From an uncultured Clostridium sp. (GTDB taxonomy: Bacteria > Bacillota > Clostridia > TANB77 > CAG-508), in NCBI GenBank assembly GCA_946496115.1, contig CAMMFK010000002.1:1-41441 (forward strand): a stretch of DNA of 41,441 nucleotides, written 5' to 3'. The notes below the pieces were generated by a model. It searched no databases. It was not told the origin of the DNA and saw only the letters and a list, made by a program, of their open reading frames with translations. The position numbers and the translations under genes are program-made. This document shows positions 1 to 7,031 of the stretch, piece after piece. Position 1 is the first letter of the stretch. Every line of letters begins with the position of its first letter.

Positions 1-91
1 TGTTACAAATTAATTAATTAATAATAAATTAATTTTAATTACATAAGAATTAATTAATTTATATAAAATTAATTCGAGAAAGGATAAAAAA

Positions 92-1132
92 ATGAAATTT
101 GTACATATAGCTGATATTCATTTAGATACACCATTTAAAACAATAAGTGATAGAGCAGATATAGGAATAGAGAGAAGACTAGAGCAAAGAAATGCTTTAA
201 AAAAAGTTATAGATTATATTAAAGCAAATAATGTAGAATATTTATTTATTAGTGGAGACTTATATGATCAAGAGTATATTAGAGAAAGTAGTATAAGTTT
301 TTTAAACGATTTATTTAAGGAAATACCAAATACAAAAATCTTTATCACTCCAGGAAATCATGATCCTTATATAAAAAATTCGTTTTATGCCACATATTCT
401 TGGAATAATAATGTAAAAATATTCACAAATGCTGTAGAAAAAGTGGAAAACGATAATGTAAATATTTATGGATTTGGATTTAATAATTTTGAAATGAATA
501 ATAATCAAATAAAAGATATTATTTTAGATGAGCCAGAAAAAATAAATATATTAATTACACATGGTGACTTAGGAGAATCAAAATATAATCCTATGAACTT
601 AAATGAAATAAAATCTATGGGCTTTGACTATGTAGCACTAGGCCATATTCATAAGAGAGATGATAAAACGAACATTACTTATCCAGGCTCTTTAATTTCT
701 TTAGGGTTTGATGAATTAGGTGAGCACGGAATGATTGTTGGAGAAATTGTTGACAAAAAATTAAATAAAGAATTTATAAAAATAGATGAAAGAGAATTTG
801 TAGAATTTGAATTAGATGTTAGTAATATTATTTCTGAAGAAGAATTGATAGAAAAAATAAATAATATTAATGAAGAAAATAAATTATATAAAATAATATT
901 AATAGGCTATAGAAATTTTCCAATAAATATTGATATTAAATTAATTAATAAAAATATTATCAAAATAAAAGATAATACAAAATTAAAAATTGATTTTAAA
1001 GAAAATAATAATACATTAAAAGGACTATTTATTAAAAAATTAAATGAGAGAAAAAATAGTAATTTAATTGATGAGAAAACTTATGAGGATATTTTAGAAA
1101 TTGCTGAGCAGGCTCTTGGAAAAAATAAATAA
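92..1132 (+). CDS. Metallophosphoesterase, SbcD/Mre11-like DNA repair nuclease (YhaO type)
   Basis: A 346-residue calcineurin-like phosphoesterase of the SbcD/Mre11/YhaO group, expected to be the nuclease subunit of a Rad50-Mre11-type DNA end-processing complex. The metal-binding motifs are in order: HIADIHLD near residue 5, SGDLYD near 54, PGNHDP near 86, ITHGD near 155 and LGHIHKRD near 182. After the phosphoesterase core (to about residue 240) comes a smaller Lys/Asn/Ile-rich C-terminal cap. The start ATG has an AGAAAGGA ribosome binding site at 78-85. The next gene encodes the matching SMC-like ATPase, as in the Bacillus subtilis yhaO-yhaN pair, so I prefer YhaO to genuine SbcD. Family call secure; the exact substrate is inferred. 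Confidence 0.88.
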   Translation: MKFVHIADIHLDTPFKTISDRADIGIERRLEQRNALKKVIDYIKANNVEYLFISGDLYDQEYIRESSISFLNDLFKEIPNTKIFITPGNHDPYIKNSFYATYSWNNNVKIFTNAVEKVENDNVNIYGFGFNNFEMNNNQIKDIILDEPEKINILITHGDLGESKYNPMNLNEIKSMGFDYVALGHIHKRDDKTNITYPGSLISLGFDELGEHGMIVGEIVDKKLNKEFIKIDEREFVEFELDVSNIISEEELIEKINNINEENKLYKIILIGYRNFPINIDIKLINKNIIKIKDNTKLKIDFKENNNTLKGLFIKKLNERKNSNLIDEKTYEDILEIAEQALGKNK

Positions 1133-1307
1133 ATAATTAAACAAAAATATTTTATTTGAAATAAATATTTAATTAAAAAATTAAATAAAAGAATAAATTA
1201 ATTAAATAAAACAATTAAATAAAATAATAAAAAAATAAATTAATTAAAAAAATAAAAATTAATTAAGTAAAATAAAAATAATTAAAAATTAAAAGGAGAA
1301 AATTATT
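1133..1307. other. Almost pure A/T intergenic spacer
   Basis: About 175 bp made almost only of A and T, with repeated AATTAATTAAA-like units; the same units occur at 1-70. It holds no ORF and no clear hairpin terminator, only the ribosome binding site of the next gene at 1292-1298. Replication slippage is a likely origin. No DnaA-box cluster is visible, so I do not call it an origin. Confidence 0.6.
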
Positions 1308-3242
1308 TTGAAAATAGAAAATATAAAAATTAATTCATATGGAAATTTAAAAAATAGAGAAATTAATTTAAAAAAATTGAATATTATTTATGGAAAAAAC
1401 GAAAGTGGAAAATCTACATTATTAAATTTTATAAAAAATACTTTTTATGGAATTTCGAAAAATAAAAATGGAAAAAATATTTCTGATTATGATAAATATT
1501 TGCCATGGGGAGAAAAAGATTTTTCAGGTAAAATACAATATTCACTGGATAATAATTCCAAATATGAAATATACAGAGATTTTAATAAGAAAAATCCAAC
1601 AGTATATAATGACCAATTTGTGGATATTTCTGATGAGTTTAAAATTGACAAAAAGACAGGAAATCAATTTTTTTTAGAGCAGACAAATGTAGATGAGAAC
1701 ACATTTATGTCAACATCTTTGTCAGCGCAAAAGGAAGTAGTAGTAAATAGCACCGAACAAGGCATTTTACTACAAAAGGTTGCAAACCTTGCGGAAAGCG
1801 GTTCGGAAGATGTATCATATAAGAAGGCAATGAACAACATGAACTCTATGTTACTTAATGAGGTGGGAACATCAAATAGTAAGGAAAGGCCTATTAATAT
1901 AGCAGAGAGTAATATTAAAAAATATAGGCTTGACCTAATGACAATAAGTAATGCTAAAGATATTAGGTATGAGATTGAGAAAAATATTAACGATATTAAT
2001 GGAGATTTAAAGGAAGAAATTGAAAAAGAAAAATTATTAAATAGTATAAATAATATAATTTATGTAAATAAAAACGAGAATGAAAAGTTAAAATTTAAGA
2101 ATAATATTTTGGAAGAAAATAATAATAAAATTAAAAAATTGGATAATGAAAAAGATATTTTATTAAATAAAATTAAAAACATTGAAAATAATTTTGATAA
2201 TAATTTAGAAAATAAAAAAATAAATAATAAAAATAAAACAATTAATTTTATTATTTTATTATTTTTATTAATAATTAATATTTTAAATTTTATTTTTATA
2301 AAAAATATTTTCATTAATATTATATTATTTTTATTAATTCCTATTTATATAATTTATTTTTTTAGTAAATTAAATAAAAATAAAAAAATTAAAATTGAAG
2401 AAGAAAATAAATTAAATAAAATTAATTTAGAAAAAGAAGAAATAAAAAAACAAATGAATATTTTAGACGGACAAATTGAATTATTAGAAAAAAATACTGA
2501 AGAAATAAAAAATGAAATTAAAAAAGTAGAAAATGAAGTAAAGAATAAATTGATTGAAGAAAAAAACAATATTATTGAAAACAATAAAAATTATTTTTCT
2601 GAATATTATATTAATGATTTATTTAATTCAAACATTGATTTATTAATTAGTACAAACCAAAGAAAAATAAACGAATTAAATTTACAATTACATAAATTAG
2701 AAATAGATAGAGATAATATTGATCCAAAACTTGAAAAATTGATACATACAGAAGAACTACTAGAAATAGAGCAAGAAAATCTAAAAAAATTGCAAAATAG
2801 AGCAGAAGAAATTAATTTAGCTAAAGTTATTTTGGATGAAGCTTACACTGAAATGAAAAAAAATATTACTCCTAAATTTAATCAAAGCTTATCTAAAAAT
2901 ATAGAAAAAATATCTGATGGAAAATATAAAAATATTATAATTAATGATCAAATAATAGTAGAATTAGACGATGGTAGATATGTTCCTGCAGAAAGTTTAA
3001 GCATAGGTACAATTGAACAAATTTATTTATCTCTTAGACTTGCAATTATGAATGAAATTAGCAAAGAAAAATTACCAGTTATGTTGGATGAAGCTTTTGC
3101 ATATTATGATGACCAAAGATTGGAGGCTGCTCTAGACTTTTTAAGCAAAATTGATAATCAAGTAATTTTATTTACTTGTACAAATAGAGAAAAAGAAATT
3201 CTTAATAAGAATAATATTGATTTTAATTTTATAACTCTGTAA
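1308..3242 (+). CDS. AAA family ATPase, SbcC/Rad50-like (YhaN type)
   Basis: A 644-residue SMC/Rad50-like ATPase, partner of the preceding nuclease. Walker A is GKNESGKST at residues 29-37; the ABC signature (SLSIGTIEQ) lies near 563 and Walker B with its catalytic acid (VMLDEAF) near 590. Between them are long Lys/Glu/Asn-rich coiled coils interrupted near residues 310-352 by two strongly hydrophobic segments. Membrane segments inside the coiled coil are typical of YhaN and not of SbcC, but at 644 residues it is much shorter than B. subtilis YhaN (over 900). The start is TTG, supported by AAGGAG eight bases upstream; no ATG fits the Walker A spacing. The coiled-coil part (about 2040-2640) is extremely A/T-rich. 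Probably acts in DNA end processing at the membrane. Confidence 0.85.
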   Translation: MKIENIKINSYGNLKNREINLKKLNIIYGKNESGKSTLLNFIKNTFYGISKNKNGKNISDYDKYLPWGEKDFSGKIQYSLDNNSKYEIYRDFNKKNPTVYNDQFVDISDEFKIDKKTGNQFFLEQTNVDENTFMSTSLSAQKEVVVNSTEQGILLQKVANLAESGSEDVSYKKAMNNMNSMLLNEVGTSNSKERPINIAESNIKKYRLDLMTISNAKDIRYEIEKNINDINGDLKEEIEKEKLLNSINNIIYVNKNENEKLKFKNNILEENNNKIKKLDNEKDILLNKIKNIENNFDNNLENKKINNKNKTINFIILLFLLIINILNFIFIKNIFINIILFLLIPIYIIYFFSKLNKNKKIKIEEENKLNKINLEKEEIKKQMNILDGQIELLEKNTEEIKNEIKKVENEVKNKLIEEKNNIIENNKNYFSEYYINDLFNSNIDLLISTNQRKINELNLQLHKLEIDRDNIDPKLEKLIHTEELLEIEQENLKKLQNRAEEINLAKVILDEAYTEMKKNITPKFNQSLSKNIEKISDGKYKNIIINDQIIVELDDGRYVPAESLSIGTIEQIYLSLRLAIMNEISKEKLPVMLDEAFAYYDDQRLEAALDFLSKIDNQVILFTCTNREKEILNKNNIDFNFITL

Positions 3243-3273
3243 TAACTATGTACTTCTAAATCTTAATAAAAAA

Positions 3274-3313
3274 TATACCCTAAATTATTAGAAAAAATAA
3301 TTAGGGTATTTTT
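3274..3313. terminator. Bidirectional rho-independent terminator
   Basis: ATACCCTAA-ATTATT pairs with AATAA-TTAGGGTAT around a short A-rich loop with one bulge, flanked by an A-run and a T-run. It sits between the convergent yhaN-like and CDF genes and can serve both. Confidence 0.8.
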
Positions 3314-3324
3314 GTGTAATTATT

Positions 3325-4203
3325 TTATATATTGTCTTTTTCCATTTCCATAGGATTAACATGTATAATTGCCAAATATATAAAAGGCAAATTATTTAAT
3401 TCTTTTTCTAATTTATCAGCAATGCTATGACTTTCAAATGTTGTTAAAGTTCCATCAACAAAAATTGTTATTGAAACTAAATATCTATATCCCACAGGTG
3501 TAGTATTTAAGTGATTATATTTTTTTATTTCTGGATATTTATTAATTACTTCAATTATTTTATTTTTATCTTCATTATTTAAAGATTTATCCATTAAAAC
3601 ATTATAGCTTTCAATAAATATTTGCAAACCTGAATAAAAAATCCAAATAGAAATACCTATACCAACCACACTGTCAAACCAATATATATTAATTAAACTT
3701 AATAAAATGGAAATTAGTGTAAAAGTTGTTATTATGCAGTCATTTCTATGATCTTTTTTATTTGCTTCTAATAATAGATTTTCAAAGTTTTTTGACAACT
3801 TATTTGTATATAAAAATAAAGCTAATTTTACTATAATTGTTACAATACAAACTATTACTAAAAACCAAGAAAATTCGAAAGTATCTCCATTTATTAATGA
3901 CATTATAGAATCATACAATAATTTTAGTGATATTGCCATCATTGATATACTTATAAACATAGAAAATATATATTCTGCTTTTCCGTGTCCCATATTATGA
4001 GAATCATCTTTAGGTTCACTTGCAATTTTATTTCCTATAAAAGTCATTAGAGATGCAAAAATATCTGCAGCGCTATTTGCGGCGTCTGCTATCATTGCTT
4101 GACTATTGGTAATTAGTCCAATTATCCCCTTAATTACTAATAAAAATATATTTCCTACAATTCCTAAAATTCCGGCTATTTTAGTTTGCCTATATCGGTC
4201 CAT
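3325..4203 (-). CDS. Cation diffusion facilitator transporter, Mn-type (MntE-like)
   Basis: A 292-residue CDF efflux protein with six predicted membrane segments in the first 200 residues and a ferredoxin-like cytoplasmic domain (about 205-285). The site-A residues read NxxxD in segment 2 (N43, D47) and DxxxD in segment 5 (D151, D155). Zinc CDFs normally have D/HxxxD plus HxxxD, while the N-D-D-D set is the signature of the manganese CDF group (MntE), so Mn2+ efflux is the likeliest role. An ATG with AGGAG just upstream supports the start. Transcribed alone from a promoter at 4263-4291 and convergent with yhaN. Family certain; metal specificity is inferred from motifs. Confidence 0.9.
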   Translation of the reverse strand: MDRYRQTKIAGILGIVGNIFLLVIKGIIGLITNSQAMIADAANSAADIFASLMTFIGNKIASEPKDDSHNMGHGKAEYIFSMFISISMMAISLKLLYDSIMSLINGDTFEFSWFLVIVCIVTIIVKLALFLYTNKLSKNFENLLLEANKKDHRNDCIITTFTLISILLSLINIYWFDSVVGIGISIWIFYSGLQIFIESYNVLMDKSLNNEDKNKIIEVINKYPEIKKYNHLNTTPVGYRYLVSITIFVDGTLTTFESHSIADKLEKELNNLPFIYLAIIHVNPMEMEKDNI

Positions 4204-4262
4204 AAATAATCTCCTAATAAATGTTATTATTAAAAATAATAAATTAGAATAATATAAATAAA

Positions 4263-4291
4263 ATTATATAATTTTTTTATAAAAAAGTCCA
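4263..4291 (-). promoter_or_regulatory. SigA-type promoter for the CDF gene
   Basis: On the minus strand a TGGACT -35 and a TATAAT -10 are separated by 17 bp, about 60 bp before the start codon. Confidence 0.6.
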
Positions 4292-4349
4292 TAAAATATA
4301 AAAATTATTATGTAACTATTCATAAAATAATTTAGTCGCCAGAAAAGGC

Positions 4350-4378
4350 TTGAAAGCAAGCTGGATTTATAGTATAAT
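4350..4378 (+). promoter_or_regulatory. SigA-type promoter for prfA
   Basis: TTGAAA (4350-4355), a 17-bp spacer, TATAAT (4373-4378). The -35 lies inside a small hairpin, GCTTG-AAAG-CAAGC at 4348-4361. The rest of the 277-bp intergenic region shows only A/T-rich sequence and the divergent CDF promoter. Confidence 0.75.
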
Positions 4379-4480
4379 AATAAAAGTGTAAAAAATTGTA
4401 ATAATGTATATAAATAGTATTAATTAATTTAATACAAAAAATATTATATATGTAGAGATTTGTTAGAAAGGAAAAATTTT

Positions 4481-5542
4481 ATGTTTGAAAACTTAGACGA
4501 AGTTGAAAAAAGATATGAGGAGCTAACAAAAAAGATAAGTGATCCAGAAGAAATTGCAAAACAAAATGAATGGCGTAAAAACATGAAAGAACATTCAGAC
4601 TTAGAGCCAATTGTTTTAAAATATAGAGAATATAAGCAAACAAAGCAAAGCTTAGAAGAAGCAAAAGAAATGCTTTCAGACCCAGAACTTAAAGATTTGG
4701 CAGAAGAGGAAATGCTAAAAAGCAAAGAATTATTACCAAAACTTGAAGAAGAGCTAAAGGTATTATTAATACCAAAAGACCCTGATGATGACAAAAACGT
4801 AATTTGCGAAATCAGAGCAGGTGCTGGTGGAGAAGAGGCTGCTTTATTTGCAGGAACTTTATTTAGAATGTATTCAATGTACGCAGATAGAAAACATTGG
4901 AAACTAGAAGTGTTAAACGAAAATGAAACTGGACTTGGTGGATACAAAGAAATATCTTTTATGATAAAAGGAACAGGTGCATATAGTAGATTAAAATATG
5001 AAAGTGGCGTACACAGAGTACAAAGAGTTCCAGAAACTGAGGCAAGTGGTAGAATTCATACTTCAACAGCTACAGTTGCAGTACTTCCAGAAGTAGAAGA
5101 TGTGGATATTGAAATAAACCCAGCAGACATTAAGATGGAAGTTTTTAGAGCTTCAGGTGCAGGCGGACAACACGTTAATAAAACATCATCTGCTGTAAGA
5201 TTAATTCATATTCCAACAGGCATGGTTGCAGAATGTCAAACTGAAAGATCACAAGTTCAAAACAGAGAATATGCAATGAAATTACTTCGCTCTAGACTAT
5301 ATGAAAAAGAAAAAGCTGAAAGAGATAGTGCACTAGAAAATGAAAGAAGAAGTCAAATAGGAAATGCAGAGAGAAGCGAAAAAATTAGAACATATAACTA
5401 TCCTCAAGGACGTATTACAGACCATAGAATTGGAATGAGTATTTACCAAATGGATAATTTCTTAAATGGTGATTTGGATGAAATGATAGATAATTTGGCG
5501 GCGGCAGATACAGCTGAAAAATTAAAAGGAAATGAAGAATAG
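4481..5542 (+). CDS. prfA: Peptide chain release factor 1
   Basis: A 353-residue class I release factor that recognises UAA and UAG and triggers peptide hydrolysis on the ribosome. The GGQ catalytic motif is present (ASGAGGQHVNKTSSAVR near residue 221), and the anticodon-like tripeptide is PET (VPETEASGR), the RF1 PxT form rather than the SPF of RF2. I start at the ATG at 4481, which has AGAAAGGA eight bases upstream; an in-frame TTG at 4460 lacks a good site and adds seven non-homologous residues. No prmC methyltransferase gene adjoins it, although the two are often neighbours in Clostridia. It has its own promoter and terminator and is apparently monocistronic. Confidence 0.97.
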   Translation: MFENLDEVEKRYEELTKKISDPEEIAKQNEWRKNMKEHSDLEPIVLKYREYKQTKQSLEEAKEMLSDPELKDLAEEEMLKSKELLPKLEEELKVLLIPKDPDDDKNVICEIRAGAGGEEAALFAGTLFRMYSMYADRKHWKLEVLNENETGLGGYKEISFMIKGTGAYSRLKYESGVHRVQRVPETEASGRIHTSTATVAVLPEVEDVDIEINPADIKMEVFRASGAGGQHVNKTSSAVRLIHIPTGMVAECQTERSQVQNREYAMKLLRSRLYEKEKAERDSALENERRSQIGNAERSEKIRTYNYPQGRITDHRIGMSIYQMDNFLNGDLDEMIDNLAAADTAEKLKGNEE

Positions 5543-5557
5543 CAAATTATAAAAAAT

Positions 5558-5584
5558 AAACACTTTAATGTGTTTGTTTTTTTT
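5558..5584 (+). terminator. Rho-independent terminator of prfA
   Basis: AAACAC-TTTAAT-GTGTTT stem-loop followed by GTTTTTTTT, 16 bases after the prfA stop codon. Confidence 0.8.
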
Positions 5585-5666
5585 ATAAAATTTATTTGAA
5601 TATAAAAAAATCTTGTACATATAAATATAATAAAAACAATACATTAAAAAAGAAAGGAAATTTTTT

Positions 5667-6446
5667 ATGGGCATTTCAACGGTTGCAATGTTAGGTTTAT
5701 TTTTTGGAACAATTGGAACTACAATAGGTGGTTTGATAGGAATTTTCTCTAAAAGAAATTCAAATAAATTTTTAAGTTTTGTGTTAGCTTTTGCATCAGG
5801 CCTAATGCTCGCAGTTATTTGTTTTGATTTAATTCCAGAAGCAATTGGAATTTCTTCAATTTACACTACTATTTCAGGTATTATACTTGGAATAATTGTA
5901 ATGATTCTATGTGATAATTTGGTAAAAAACACTTTTAATAAAAAAGATTATACTAGTAATACAAAAGTAAAAGGAAATAATAAAATTTCTGCTAGAAATA
6001 AAGGATTATTAAAAACAGGAATAATTGTAAGTATTGGGCTAGCACTTCATAACATTCCAGAAGGTTTAGCAATTGGTTCAGGCTTTGATTCATCTACTTC
6101 TTTAGGCTTATCACTTGCAATTGCAATATGTTTGCACGATGTTCCGGAAGGAATAAGCATGGCTGTTCCTATGAAAAATGGAGGAATGAGTCCATTTAAA
6201 GTAATGCTGTATGTGATTCTATCTGGGATAGCAACAGGTTTAGGAGCACTAATTGGAGCATTAATAGGAAACATATCTGAACAAATTATTGCAGTATGTT
6301 TAAGTTTTGCTGCTGGTGCAATGCTTTACATTGTAACAGGTGAGCTTATACCAGAAGCAAATGAATTATATAAGGGGAGAATCACATCTTTGGGTAATAT
6401 GATGGGATTTATAATTGGATTATTTGCGATGCTGATTGAATTCTAA
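5667..6446 (+). CDS. ZIP family metal transporter (ZupT-like)
   Basis: A 259-residue ZIP transporter, close to the 257 residues of E. coli ZupT, for uptake of zinc or other divalent metals across the cytoplasmic membrane. Eight hydrophobic segments are visible. The metal-site motifs of helices 4 and 5 are intact: HNIPEG at residues 128-133 and HDVPEG at 157-162. A short Lys/Asn-rich cytoplasmic loop (about 86-113) replaces the His-rich loop of many ZIPs. The start ATG has AAGAAAGGA upstream. No metal-responsive operator is obvious; a weak promoter (TTGAAT at 5596-5601 with TATAAA 18 bp later) may drive it. Metal preference cannot be read from sequence. Confidence 0.92.
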   Translation: MGISTVAMLGLFFGTIGTTIGGLIGIFSKRNSNKFLSFVLAFASGLMLAVICFDLIPEAIGISSIYTTISGIILGIIVMILCDNLVKNTFNKKDYTSNTKVKGNNKISARNKGLLKTGIIVSIGLALHNIPEGLAIGSGFDSSTSLGLSLAIAICLHDVPEGISMAVPMKNGGMSPFKVMLYVILSGIATGLGALIGALIGNISEQIIAVCLSFAAGAMLYIVTGELIPEANELYKGRITSLGNMMGFIIGLFAMLIEF

Positions 6447-6474
6447 AAATTAACAAAAATAAAACGAAAAAACA

Positions 6475-6503
6475 TTGACAATAATAACGAAATATAGTAT
6501 ATT
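6475..6503 (+). promoter_or_regulatory. Consensus promoter of the putative toxin mRNA
   Basis: TTGACA (6475-6480), 17 bp, TATATT (6498-6503), predicting transcription from an A near 6510. That start coincides with the left end of the inverted repeat described for this locus. Confidence 0.75.
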
Positions 6504-6511
6504 TTGAAAAT

Positions 6512-6586
6512 AGAGAATGAGAGAAAGCAGTGTGTGTGCTACCACTTTACATACACAGTTTTTACTGTGAGAATGGAGGTGGTGCT
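6512..6586 (+). promoter_or_regulatory. Structured 5' leader able to hide the toxin ribosome binding site
   Basis: ACCAC (6541-6545) can pair with GTGGT (6579-6583), which overlaps the GGAGGTGG ribosome binding site; inside lies a second stem CACAG (6554-6558)/CTGTG (6565-6569). In addition 6512-6522 and 6533-6543 are complementary to 6772-6782 and 6750-6760 at the other end of the locus, allowing a long-range 5'-3' panhandle. Such structures are typical of type I toxin mRNAs; function here is inferred. Confidence 0.5.
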
Positions 6587-6697
6587 ATGTACATAATATT
6601 AATAAACTTACTTAGTCTATTTTTCTTCGGATTAATAGCTGTATCTATCATAGCAATTGCCTTAATTATAACTTTGGTTATTATTTTGAGCAAATAA
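6587..6697 (+). CDS. 36-residue hydrophobic peptide, putative type I toxin
   Basis: A small ORF too short for routine gene calling. ATG with a strong GGAGGTGG site 4-5 bases upstream, then 36 codons ending in TAA. Apart from the N-terminal Met-Tyr and the C-terminal Ser-Lys the peptide is almost wholly Ile/Leu/Val/Phe/Ala, with no charge before the last residue, so it should be a single membrane helix. Size and composition match type I toxins such as BsrG (38 residues) and TxpA, though I see no clear sequence homology. Its own consensus promoter, a structured leader and a convergent antisense RNA covering its 3' UTR support a toxin-antitoxin module. Alternatives are a holin-like or regulatory membrane micropeptide. 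Confidence 0.65.
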   Translation: MYIILINLLSLFFFGLIAVSIIAIALIITLVIILSK

Positions 6698-6782
6698 AAA
6701 TGCACCACATTACGCTTCGCCAAGCTATGTGGTGTAACTATATCTTATAGGTAGCACACATTTCTGTGGCATCTCATTTTCT
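6690..6782 (-). ncRNA. Putative convergent antisense RNA (type I antitoxin)
   Basis: A predicted RNA of about 90 nt starting at an A at 6782 from the minus-strand consensus promoter at 6789-6817. It contains a CACA-GAAA-TGTG tetraloop hairpin near its 5' end. It ends in a strong hairpin (stem CACCACAT 6703-6710 / ATGTGGTG 6727-6734, with inner GCTT/AAGC) followed on this strand by TTTTTATTT. It is fully complementary to the 3' UTR of the peptide mRNA, like RatA/TxpA and SR4/BsrG of B. subtilis. The same hairpin on the plus strand has no T-run, so it terminates the antisense rather than the mRNA. Confidence 0.6.
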
Positions 6783-6788
6783 ATTCCT

Positions 6789-6817
6789 ATTATATAATAA
6801 GTTTTTTAAAATGTCAA
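6789..6817 (-). promoter_or_regulatory. Perfect consensus promoter of the antisense RNA
   Basis: On the minus strand TTGACA (plus 6812-6817), 17 bp and TATAAT (plus 6789-6794): both hexamers and the spacing are exact SigA consensus. Nothing on this strand downstream is a protein gene, so the product should be an RNA. Confidence 0.8.
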
Positions 6818-6891
6818 TTTTTTCGTCAATAAAATTTTTATATTTTATAATTAACGAGACATTTTTATATTGATACAAATTTCAAAATTCC

Positions 6892-6920
6892 TTGACTATA
6901 AAAACAAAATATAGTAAAAT
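6892..6920 (+). promoter_or_regulatory. SigA-type promoter for pcrA
   Basis: TTGACT (6892-6897), 17 bp, TAAAAT (6915-6920), leaving a leader of about 105 bases before the pcrA ATG in which I see no clear structure. Confidence 0.7.
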
Positions 6921-7031
6921 CTTTAAGTACGAACAAAAGTTTTACAATAATAAGTTTGCATAAAGCAAAATCAAGAAGGTTTATAGGTTAATCCATAAAA
7001 ATCTAAATATATACAAGGAATAATATTATCA

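Noticed and set aside
1..1307. AT-rich TTAATTAA tracts as a replication origin unwinding element
   Set aside because: No DnaA boxes and no dnaA/dnaN nearby.
92..3242. Rad50/Mre11-like pair as an antiphage defence system
   Set aside because: The motifs and internal membrane segments fit housekeeping YhaO/YhaN; no other defence gene or mobile element is adjacent.
4460..4480. TTG start for prfA seven codons upstream
   Set aside because: No good ribosome site and the extra residues are not RF1-like; ATG 4481 has AGAAAGGA at the right distance.
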